DNA of 16,697 nucleotides, from assembly GCA_937859855.1 (NCBI GenBank), contig CALMAR010000347.1, positions 1 to 16,697 of the forward strand, written 5' to 3'. Below are positions 1 to 6,871 of this stretch, one piece after another. Every line of letters starts with the position of its first letter. Position 1 is the first letter of the stretch. The translations under genes were made by a program, and so were the position numbers. This DNA comes from an uncultured Kineosporia sp. Its GTDB lineage: Bacteria; Actinomycetota; Actinomycetes; Actinomycetales; Kineosporiaceae. Under the pieces are notes generated by a model. That model ran no database searches, was not told the DNA's origin, and saw nothing but the letters and a program-made list of their open reading frames with translations.

Positions 1-2014
1 CCCGTGCCCCCCGCCGCTCCCCCACCTCGGCCGCCACGTCGGCGCTGGCCCGGCGCAGCCCGAAGTCGTACAGGTAGCCCATCGTGCCGTCGCGCCGCAG
101 CAGCTTGTGCGGCCGCTCATCGATCACCTCGACTCCGAGATGGCTGAGGTAGGGCAGCACGGCTGACAAGGACAGCGGAGCCCGCCGATAGAGCATCAGT
201 CGCCGGTCGGCAGGCGTGGCCGGGCTGGGGTCCTGCAGGTAGAGCGCGATGTCCCGGTCGCCGGTGGGCGGCTGGGCGAGCAGCTGGCCGAGCCGCCCGA
301 CATCGAGGACGGCCTCCTCCGGCTCGGTCACCGCCCGGTAGCTCTCCGGAATCCCGTCGGCCCATTCCCGGATCAGAGCCGGGGCGGCCTCCTCTCCCAG
401 CGCGGCGACCGCCGCGGCCCGGAAGTCCTCTTCCCAGCTGCGGGTGGCAAAGGCGAGCTTGGCCTCCAGGCCCGGCAGGTCCAGCTGGGGCAGGCCGGCG
501 CCCGGCCGGACCCGGATCACCAGGTGCAGCCGGGCCAGCACCGACTCTGAAACCCGCGCTGTGTAGTCCACGTTCACACCGCCCACCGCGGTGCGCAGGA
601 TGCTGGTCACGGCTGCCCGGATGGCGGTGGTGAACCGGTCCCGCGGCAGGTAGACCAGGCAGGACACGAACCGGCCGTAGACGTCGGGTCGGATGAACAG
701 CCTGGTCCGGCGGCGCTCCTGCAGCTGCATCACGGAGATGGCGATCTCGCTCAGATCAGCCACCGAGATCTCGAACAGCTCGTCGCGGGGATAGGTCTCC
801 AGGATCTGCAGCAGGTCCTTGCCGGAATGACTGTCCGGACTGAATCCGGCGTCGCCGAGCACGGCCTCGACCGTCCGCCGGACCACGGGGATCTCGAGCA
901 CGCTGCCGGTGTACGCGGAGGAGGCGAACAGTCCGATGAACCGCCGCTCCCCCACCACCTCACCGGCCGGGTCGAACACCTTTACCCCGATGTAGTCCAG
1001 ATAGCTGGTTCGATGCACGGTGGAACGGGAATTGGCCTTGGTGATCACCAGCAGGGTCCGGTCCCGGGCCACCTTCCGCGCCTGCGGATTGAGCTTGCGA
1101 GCCTGGCCGTCGCGGACCCGCTGGTCGTGCCGCAGGATGCCCAAGCCGGTGCCGGGGCGCCCCAGCAGCGACTCATCGCCGGGCGCGCCGCGCAGGTCGT
1201 ACTCCCGGTAGCCGAGGAAGGTGAAGTGGCCCTCAGCCATCCAGCGCAGCAGGGCCGCGCCTTCGGCCACCTCGGCGCCGTCCAGGTCCACCGGCGGATC
1301 GGCCTGCAGTCCGGCCGCTATCCGCTGAGCGTTCTGCCGCATCCGGGGCCAGTCCTCCACCGCGATCCGGACGTCCTCCAGCACCCGGCGCAGTCCGGCG
1401 GCGATCTCGTCCAGCCGCTGGCCACCGCTTTCCCGGTCGATCTCGACGTGGATCCAGGACTCGATCGCGGCGTCCCGGGGCAGCTGCGCCGGGGATTCGG
1501 CCGGTGGTTCGGCTGACCGCTCATGGCCCGGGATGTCAGCGGGTACGCCGGCGAAGAACAGCAGATCGAGCAGATTGCCGGTCAGATCGCGGCGGACCGC
1601 CACCTGCGGATGAATGACCAGGTGCATCTCACAGCCCAGCCGGGCCAGTTCACCGTTGACCGAGTCGACCAGGAACGGGACGTCGTCGGTGACGATCTCG
1701 ATCGCGGTGTGGCCAGTGCTCCAGCCGTCCTGCTCCTGGCTGGGGTTGAACACCCTGACCACCGCGGTGCCAGGCTCACGCACCTTCGCGGTGGCCAGGT
1801 GGGACAGGGCCAGTCCGGCGTAGTCCTCCGGCCGCTGTTCACGCAGATCCTCCAGCGCGAGCGAGCGCAGGTAGCCGTGGATGTACTCGTCCCGCCGGGC
1901 CGGGCTCATCCCAGCCGGCCCACCCTGGGCGCCGGCGGCGGATCGGCCGATGTCGTCGAGCATCGCCAGCCGATCGGCTCGCGACGACGCCAGCATCAGG
2001 ACCCCACCCGCCAT
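1..2014 (-). CDS. gdh: NAD-dependent glutamate dehydrogenase, large type (N-terminal part)
   Basis: This is the N-terminal 671 codons of the large (about 1600 aa) NAD-specific glutamate dehydrogenase, which deaminates glutamate to 2-oxoglutarate and ammonium in the cytoplasm. The frame is open from the start to the window edge. Seen in translation: DVPFLVDSV (residues 111-119) and HLVIHPQVAVRRD (131-143) of the N-terminal ACT-like region, HFTFLGYR near residue 260, a region with SRSTVHRTSYLDYIGVK, and near the edge LPYLSHLGVEVIDERPHKL. The catalytic Rossmann/dehydrogenase domain lies outside the window. The ATG at 2014 has GGAG four bases upstream. An in-frame ATG at 1996 behind GGTGGGG is a credible alternative. 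The gene is divergent from the DUF2505 gene with about 200 nt between them. Family assignment is secure. Whether the enzyme is allosterically controlled, as in some relatives, cannot be seen. Confidence 0.95.
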   Translation of the reverse strand, partial: MAGGVLMLASSRADRLAMLDDIGRSAAGAQGGPAGMSPARRDEYIHGYLRSLALEDLREQRPEDYAGLALSHLATAKVREPGTAVVRVFNPSQEQDGWSTGHTAIEIVTDDVPFLVDSVNGELARLGCEMHLVIHPQVAVRRDLTGNLLDLLFFAGVPADIPGHERSAEPPAESPAQLPRDAAIESWIHVEIDRESGGQRLDEIAAGLRRVLEDVRIAVEDWPRMRQNAQRIAAGLQADPPVDLDGAEVAEGAALLRWMAEGHFTFLGYREYDLRGAPGDESLLGRPGTGLGILRHDQRVRDGQARKLNPQARKVARDRTLLVITKANSRSTVHRTSYLDYIGVKVFDPAGEVVGERRFIGLFASSAYTGSVLEIPVVRRTVEAVLGDAGFSPDSHSGKDLLQILETYPRDELFEISVADLSEIAISVMQLQERRRTRLFIRPDVYGRFVSCLVYLPRDRFTTAIRAAVTSILRTAVGGVNVDYTARVSESVLARLHLVIRVRPGAGLPQLDLPGLEAKLAFATRSWEEDFRAAAVAALGEEAAPALIREWADGIPESYRAVTEPEEAVLDVGRLGQLLAQPPTGDRDIALYLQDPSPATPADRRLMLYRRAPLSLSAVLPYLSHLGVEVIDERPHKLLRRDGTMGYLYDFGLRRASADVAAEVGERRGAR

Positions 2015-2071
2015 GACACTCCAGCCGTGAAATGCGGCCGGCCACGCACAGGGTGTGATTGGCGGGACCCG

Positions 2072-2077
2072 ACACTA
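2072..2077 (-). promoter_or_regulatory. candidate -10 box for the NAD-GDH gene
   Basis: TAGTGT on the minus strand fits the actinobacterial TANNNT -10 pattern. It would start transcription near 2065 and give a leader of about 50 nt. No convincing -35 hexamer is seen in the GC-rich DNA upstream, so this is only a candidate. I found no comparable box for the divergent gene at 2217 in the rest of the 2015-2216 gap. Confidence 0.25.
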
Positions 2078-2216
2078 CTCGGGCGCCGGGGGCCGGCCGA
2101 GCCGGGCCGAACCTGCAGCCTCCGGCGCGTTGGGATGAAAAATGTCACCTAGCAGCCACTCTGGGCCCATGCTGGCCCTCTGACCCCAATGCCGGACCCG
2201 ATCGAAGGAGCAACTC

Positions 2217-2714
2217 GTGCGGTTCACCGCGCAGATCAGTTACGACGCGCCCCCGGACGCCGTTTTCGCCATGCTGACCGACCAGGCGTTCCAGGATCGC
2301 AAACTCGCGGGCACCGGTTCGCTGGAGTACAGCAGCAGCATCGAACAGACCGGCGAGGCTGCCGTGATCCGTACCAGCCGCACGCTGCCGACCGACCGGA
2401 TCCCTGAAGCGTTCCGCTCCGCCTTGGGCGGCAAGCTGACTGTGCTGCAGACCGAGTCGTGGTCGGCGCCCTCCCCGGACGGATCCAGGACCGGCACCGT
2501 GGGCGTGCAGATACCGGGTGCGCCGCTGAAGATGAACGGCACCCTGACCCTGGCCACCAACGGCCGGGGCGGAACCATCGAGAACGTGAACGCCGATCTG
2601 AAGGCCTCGGTACCGCTGATCGGTGGCCGGATCGAGAAGGCGGCCGAACCGGCGCTGCGGGCCGCGATCGACGTCGAGCAACGGCTCGGGCAGCAGTGGC
2701 TGGCCGGTCAGTGA
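2217..2714 (+). CDS. DUF2505 family protein (SRPBCC/START-like fold)
   Basis: A 165-aa protein that fits the actinobacterial DUF2505 family in length and in its opening, MRFTAQISYDAPPDAVFAML, followed by a Thr/Val-rich beta-strand pattern and a C-terminal helix with ENVNADLKASVPLIGGRIEK. DUF2505 proteins belong to the SRPBCC superfamily, whose helix-grip fold makes a pocket for hydrophobic ligands. No ligand or role is established for this family as far as I know. The GTG start at 2217 is chosen because GAAGGAG lies six bases upstream, one of the clearest ribosome binding sites in the window. There is no signal peptide or membrane segment, so it should be cytoplasmic. It stands alone, divergent from NAD-GDH and convergent with the DUF6912 gene. 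Confidence 0.85.
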   Translation: MRFTAQISYDAPPDAVFAMLTDQAFQDRKLAGTGSLEYSSSIEQTGEAAVIRTSRTLPTDRIPEAFRSALGGKLTVLQTESWSAPSPDGSRTGTVGVQIPGAPLKMNGTLTLATNGRGGTIENVNADLKASVPLIGGRIEKAAEPALRAAIDVEQRLGQQWLAGQ

Positions 2715-2841
2715 GCCACTCATGCTCATGACACCTCGGACATCGCCCACAACGGATCCGCTCTGCCCAGGCCCGTCCAGTCATCTCTGAGATGGTCGAG
2801 GCTCACGCCGTCACGGTATATCGAACTGCTGGGCACACGGT

Positions 2842-3339
2842 TCAGCCGAGCAGGTCGTCCAGCTCGGTGATGTCGAACCAGAGCAGATCGCAGCCCTCGG
2901 CCTGGCTGACCTCGAACTGCGCGTCGTCGTCGCCGGCGTTCGCGGCCGGCAGTGCTTGCACCGCGGCTTGGATGATCGGCTGTGAGGACGACTCGTCGAC
3001 GTGCAGGCTGACCACCGCCCGCAAGGGGATCGGCCCGGTCAGCCGGACCGCGGACCGCTCTGCGCCGGCCCGCCCGGGAGTGAGCAGTGACACTTGCGCG
3101 TCGGGCACATCGGCCGCCACCACCAGACGCAGCGCAGGCGCCTGGGGCTCGTGGGCCAGCAGTTCGAGGCTGCCCCGGGCGGCGTCCAGCAGTGCAGCGA
3201 ACTCGAGGTCCTCGATATCGTCGTCCACGTACCACTCCCGCACCATTGGGGTGACGGCGTACCCGTGCTCGACCTGGAACGCGCCGTGATCCCGCGCCTG
3301 GGCCAGCGCGGGCAGGGTGGCCGGCAGGTAGATCCGCAT
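2842..3339 (-). CDS. DUF6912 family protein
   Basis: A 165-aa acidic cytoplasmic protein beginning MRIYLPATLPALAQA, which I recognise as the opening of the actinobacterial DUF6912 family (the M. tuberculosis counterpart, from memory, is Rv3231c). A central REWYVDDDIEDLEFAALLDAA block and an Asp/Glu-rich C-terminus (LLWFDITELDDLLG) are visible. There is no known function, no catalytic motif and no membrane segment. Its ATG shares one base with the TGA stop of the patatin gene (TGATG), so translation is very likely coupled and this is the last gene of the leftward unit. A longer reading of the same frame, up to 3861, runs inside the patatin gene and is not used. Confidence 0.85.
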   Translation of the reverse strand: MRIYLPATLPALAQARDHGAFQVEHGYAVTPMVREWYVDDDIEDLEFAALLDAARGSLELLAHEPQAPALRLVVAADVPDAQVSLLTPGRAGAERSAVRLTGPIPLRAVVSLHVDESSSQPIIQAAVQALPAANAGDDDAQFEVSQAEGCDLLWFDITELDDLLG

Positions 3340-4676
3340 CAGCCCAGATCCATGGGAGCCGGGCGGGCCTTCAAAGCTGTCAGCACGGTCTGATAGCCGG
3401 ACTCCATCACTCGCCCCCGGGATCGCGCCGCCATCAGGTTGAAACCCATCAGCTTGAGTTCGGCCCGGCCGGGGCCGATCACCGTGACCGCTATCCCCGC
3501 CGCCTGCAGCAGCCGGGCCTCGGCCAGGCAGCGCCGGGTTGCCGCGACCCGCAGCCGCCGTTCCAGCCGGGTGCGCGGATCGGCCGGATCGTCGTAGCGC
3601 AGTGACACCATTGGCGCGACGATGATGACCTCGTCCAGTCCCGAATCCACCAGGAGATCGGCGTTGGTAGCGGACCAGGCGCCGCCGTCGACGTAGCGCC
3701 GGCCGCCGATCGTGACCGGCTCGAACCAGCCGGGGATCGAGCAGGAAGCGGTGACGGCGTCGGACAATCCGGCTGCAGGCGCACCCGCCGCTCCGAAGAC
3801 CACTCGGTGGCCGGTCTGATAGTCCAGGGTCACCGCCCGGTAGCCGGGGTGGTCGGGCCACGCACCGCGGGGAAGCACCGATTCAATCAGTTCGCGGACG
3901 CCGGTGAGCGCGCCGCGGCCAGCTGGGGCGAGCCCGGTCAGCCAGGCGGTGAGGGGTAACTGGCGCAACGAGCCCAGGTTGTACCGGATGATTTCCGGGC
4001 TGCCGGGCCGCAGCCCCGGGCGGCGTGGGTGCGAGGGCACAACGAACTGACTGGCGGCCTGATTGCTGGCTTGATTGCTGGCTTGATTGCTGGCCTGATT
4101 GCTGGCCCGATTGGGGGCCTGACTGCTGGCCCGATTGGGGGTCTGATTGAGCTGGCCGGGGCCCCGTGGGATGCTCGACGAGCTGGACGCAGCCTGGTTC
4201 CGCCACCGGAACCGGGCTGCTGACAAAGGTTTCGCTGACCGTACCGAGGGCTGACGTACGGGCGGCTCGAGCGGCCGGTCTGCTTCCCATCCGCGTTGAG
4301 TGGCGATGCTGACTCCGGCTGCCAGCAGCCCCCCGACCACCGAACCGGCCGAGGTGCCGATGATCAGCTCGGCATCCTGAGCGTCGAGTCCGCGCCCGTG
4401 CTCCAGAGCGGCCAGCGCTCCGATCAGCCAGGCGGCGCCCAGCACACCCCCACCACCGAGTACCAGCCCCCACCGTCCATGTCCACCCTCGCCACCCGGG
4501 TCACCCTCGCCACCTGGACCATGCGGACCGGGGGCGCTGCCGTCCAGCCTGAGCAGGCCGGCCCCGGGATCGGAGCGGATGGCGGCGATAGACAGGCCGG
4601 TGGCCCGGCTGGCAGCCCGTTCGGCGAACCGGGACCGCCTGGCGCGGCTGGCCGCCCGGCCGGTGATCCCCGTCAT
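3339..4676 (-). CDS. patatin-like phospholipase with low-complexity insertion
   Basis: A 445-aa patatin-family serine hydrolase, expected to cleave acyl esters of lipids with a Ser-Asp dyad. The oxyanion glycines are in LVLGGGGVLGAAW (71-83), the nucleophile Ser109 is in GTSAGS, and Asp330 is in the DGG motif of RYVDGGAW. Residues 1-65 are a Gly/Pro-rich lead with no signal peptide. Between the nucleophile and the rest of the fold, residues about 130-225 form a low-complexity Ser/Asn/Gln/Arg insertion with NQAS tetrapeptide repeats. The ATG at 4676 overlaps the stop of the acyltransferase gene (ATGA) and has GGAGG seven bases upstream, so start and coupling are firm. Its place between an acyltransferase and a DUF6912 gene suggests lipid turnover. 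Substrate and membrane association are unknown. Confidence 0.9.
   Translation of the reverse strand: MTGITGRAASRARRSRFAERAASRATGLSIAAIRSDPGAGLLRLDGSAPGPHGPGGEGDPGGEGGHGRWGLVLGGGGVLGAAWLIGALAALEHGRGLDAQDAELIIGTSAGSVVGGLLAAGVSIATQRGWEADRPLEPPVRQPSVRSAKPLSAARFRWRNQAASSSSSIPRGPGQLNQTPNRASSQAPNRASNQASNQASNQASNQAASQFVVPSHPRRPGLRPGSPEIIRYNLGSLRQLPLTAWLTGLAPAGRGALTGVRELIESVLPRGAWPDHPGYRAVTLDYQTGHRVVFGAAGAPAAGLSDAVTASCSIPGWFEPVTIGGRRYVDGGAWSATNADLLVDSGLDEVIIVAPMVSLRYDDPADPRTRLERRLRVAATRRCLAEARLLQAAGIAVTVIGPGRAELKLMGFNLMAARSRGRVMESGYQTVLTALKARPAPMDLG
4061..4156. repeat. 12-bp tandem repeat inside the patatin gene
   Basis: About eight adjoining 12-base units of the type GATTGCTGGCTT start at 4061, 4073, 4085, 4097, 4109, 4121, 4133 and 4145. 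The first four are nearly identical and the later ones carry substitutions. Because the unit is four codons long, copy number can change without a frameshift. On the coding (minus) strand it encodes the NQAS/NRAS run at about residues 175-207. Confidence 0.95.
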
Positions 4677-6118
4677 TGGACGGCCTCCAGAAGCTCGGCG
4701 AGGGCGTCGGTGATGCAGTGACCGACGAGCTCGACGTCCGGCATCGCCTCACGATCCGCGTTCAGACCGTAATGGACCGAACCGGCGTAGGAAGTGAGGC
4801 CGATGCTCAGTACCTGCCCAGCGGCCAGCGGAATCACCGGGAAGCCGGACAACAGCCGGGCGCCATCGGCGAAGAGCGGATGCTGTGGCCCTGGCACATT
4901 AGTGACAACCAGCTGGAACATCCGGTTGGAAAGGCCGCTGGCGACCCGGGCCCCGAGCGAATGCAGGGTCGGTGGCGCGAAGCCAGCGATCCCAGCCAGC
5001 GCGCCGGCGTCCACGGCCCGGCCGCTGTCCCGGTAGGCGGTGGTCTGATAGGCGACCTGATGCAGCCGCATCATCGGGCTGGTCTCGCCCGTGGGCAGAT
5101 CGATCAGCAGCGAGGCGACCCGGCTGCCGAGAGGGACCGGATCGCCGGGCTCGGTCGGCAGCACACTCATCGGCACCAGGGTGCGTACGCTGCTGCCTAC
5201 CCCGACTCCCTCACCGCGGGTCATCAGCCAGGATCGCAGCGCTCCGGCCAACACCGCCAGCACGACGTCGTTGACCGTGGTGTGCAGGCCAGGGGCCGAA
5301 CGCCCGCCCAAGGAGGCAGAGACAGTCATCGCGCGATTCCGGATGGTGCGGTAGTCCTCAAGCTTCGTGGTCACCATCGAGAACCGGCGATGTGGCGAAA
5401 CTGCCTGCGCGAGCGGGCTTCTCGGAGGTCCACCCGCCAATCGGCGGACGGCCCGAAGCACCTTGCCGGCGTTGCGGGCGACGTCATTGGCGGTGTCGCG
5501 GACATCAACCAGCCCACCACGCAACGAATCAGCCAGCTGGCCGGGACGGCGAACAGTGTCGGCGATCGCCTCGGTGATCATTTCGGCGGTGCCGGGCATG
5601 GGCTGCGGCGTCCAGTTGATCTCGGGCAGCTCGCCCCGCTTCGGATCGTCGTCCAGGATCAGCTGGCCGATGTCGACGGCGTTGACGCCGTCCACCAAGG
5701 CTTGGTGAACCTTGCTGACCAGCGCGAACCGGCCTCCGGCCAGCCCTTGAACGATGTACAGCTCCCACAAGGGGTGCCGTCGATCGAGTGGGCGAGCCTC
5801 CAGCCGGGCGACGAGGTCAGCCAGCTGCTCGTCCTTGCCCGGCTTGGGCAGCACCGCCTCGCGGACGTGGTAGCTCAGGTCGAAATGCTCGTCGTCGACC
5901 CAGATCGGATTGGCCAGCCGCCCGGGGATGGTTCGAACCCGCTGCCGGTAACGGGGGGTGCTCAAGATCTTGGAGCCGATGTAGCGGGTCAGCCGGTCGA
6001 CATCCACCCCCCGGCGCGGAGCCGGCCGGAAGATCATCACCGAGCCGGTGTGCATGGCGGTGGCCGGCTGTTCCAGGTACAGGAATGACACGTCCAGCGA
6101 GGACAACCGCTGTGTCAC
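4673..6118 (-). CDS. WS/DGAT-type wax ester synthase/diacylglycerol acyltransferase
   Basis: A 481-aa full-length member of the bifunctional WS/DGAT family, which moves acyl groups from acyl-CoA to fatty alcohols or diacylglycerol to form storage lipids at the membrane face. Family landmarks in order: start MTQRLSSLDVSFLYLE, PIWVDDEHFDLSYHV (71-85), HPLWE (115-119), catalytic-motif position HQALVDG (138-144), TVNDVVLAVLAGALR (281-295), VTNVPGP (405-411), and SYAGSVHYGLNAD near the end. The usual motif is HHxxxDG and here the second His is Gln139, so activity is not certain. The GTG start at 6118 follows GGGAGG at five bases. The gene lies 21 nt after the HAD gene and overlaps the patatin start by 4 nt. 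From memory, WS/DGAT genes (Rv3233c/Rv3234c) also sit near secA1 in M. tuberculosis. Confidence 0.93.
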   Translation of the reverse strand: MTQRLSSLDVSFLYLEQPATAMHTGSVMIFRPAPRRGVDVDRLTRYIGSKILSTPRYRQRVRTIPGRLANPIWVDDEHFDLSYHVREAVLPKPGKDEQLADLVARLEARPLDRRHPLWELYIVQGLAGGRFALVSKVHQALVDGVNAVDIGQLILDDDPKRGELPEINWTPQPMPGTAEMITEAIADTVRRPGQLADSLRGGLVDVRDTANDVARNAGKVLRAVRRLAGGPPRSPLAQAVSPHRRFSMVTTKLEDYRTIRNRAMTVSASLGGRSAPGLHTTVNDVVLAVLAGALRSWLMTRGEGVGVGSSVRTLVPMSVLPTEPGDPVPLGSRVASLLIDLPTGETSPMMRLHQVAYQTTAYRDSGRAVDAGALAGIAGFAPPTLHSLGARVASGLSNRMFQLVVTNVPGPQHPLFADGARLLSGFPVIPLAAGQVLSIGLTSYAGSVHYGLNADREAMPDVELVGHCITDALAELLEAVQ

Positions 6119-6139
6119 CCAGGCCTCCCGTGCACACCG

Positions 6140-6871
6140 TCAGCTTGCTGGTAGCTCGAGCAGGATGTCGAGTTCGGTTTTCGTCTCATCGAACGACCGA
6201 TGCAGGACGCCGACCATGCCCGCCGCGACGGCTCCGGCGACATTGCGCGGCAGGTCGTCCACCATCACGCATTTGCCCGGCGAAAGGCCCAGCAGCCCGG
6301 CTGTGTGCTCGAAGATCTCCCGGTCGGGCTTGCGCATGCCGACCCGGCCGGAGATGACCACCACATCGAAGGCTCCAGCCCAGAGATGCTCCGGGTAGTG
6401 GTCGCCCCATGAGTTGGAGAGCAAGGCGGTTCTGATCCCCGCCTGCCGCGCCTGCCTGACCAAGCCGAGCATGTCGTCGTCCTGCTTTTCAAAACCGGCC
6501 AGCATCCGGGTCAGCAGTCCGTCGCTGATCACCTGAACTCCGCGAGCTCGCAGCTCCTGGGCCAGCAGCACCTCGAATCCGGCCGGGCTGAGCCGGCCGC
6601 GCTCCAACTCATGAACCGGCGAGTTCGAGGGTGGCGGGGCCGAACTGAGGGCCGCTGACAGGCGGGCTGGCCCGCCTGGCTCTTGGTCCGGCGCAGGTGT
6701 CGCGGGTGGTGCTCCGAGCCACGAACGCATCACCTCGTTGAAGGTGTCCATTGGCACGTTCTCCTGCGTGGACCACGCCAGCATGGCGTCGCTGAGTGGT
6801 GAGGTGAGCACGCCACCCCAGTCCATGATCAGGCCCTGCAGCCCTGGGCTAGAACCGTCGTCACCGATCAC
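6140..6871 (-). CDS. HAD-superfamily hydrolase (HAD-IA-like)
   Basis: A 243-aa cytoplasmic HAD-family protein, probably a small-molecule phosphatase or related hydrolase. Motif I is MDWGGVLT with nucleophile Asp17; the acid/base Asp two residues on is Gly19. Motif II is Ser152 in LLSNSWG, motif III is Lys181 in GMRKPDRE, and motif IV is VDDLPRN with Asp205/206. The cap region holds a Pro/Ala-rich stretch at about residues 53-84 that looks like a disordered loop. The GTG at 6871 is used: it overlaps the end of the ATPase gene by 11 nt and has no Shine-Dalgarno sequence, but a TAGCAT box lies exactly six bases upstream, which suggests a leaderless transcript from an internal promoter. The family is secure; the substrate is unknown. 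Confidence 0.9.
   Translation of the reverse strand: MIGDDGSSPGLQGLIMDWGGVLTSPLSDAMLAWSTQENVPMDTFNEVMRSWLGAPPATPAPDQEPGGPARLSAALSSAPPPSNSPVHELERGRLSPAGFEVLLAQELRARGVQVISDGLLTRMLAGFEKQDDDMLGLVRQARQAGIRTALLSNSWGDHYPEHLWAGAFDVVVISGRVGMRKPDREIFEHTAGLLGLSPGKCVMVDDLPRNVAGAVAAGMVGVLHRSFDETKTELDILLELPAS

Noticed and set aside
827..2152. Two plus-strand frames (827-1516 and 1523-2152) opposite the glutamate dehydrogenase gene
   Set aside because: The minus strand encodes clear NAD-GDH sequence through this whole stretch.
2712..2728. TGAGC/GCTCA stem over the DUF2505 stop codon as a terminator
   Set aside because: The stem is only five pairs, includes the stop codon and has no T-run.
2782..2794. Inverted repeat CATCTC-T-GAGATG in the convergent gap
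   Set aside because: A one-base loop cannot fold as a full stem, no T-run follows, and a 6-bp inverted match is easily found by chance.
2799..2811. 13-bp word AGGCTCACGCCGT shared with 15259-15271
   Set aside because: About one or two 13-bp matches are expected by chance in a GC-rich window of this size, and only the second copy sits before a start codon.
4676..6088. 470-codon plus-strand frame opposite the acyltransferase gene
   Set aside because: Antisense shadow; the minus strand carries all the WS/DGAT landmarks.
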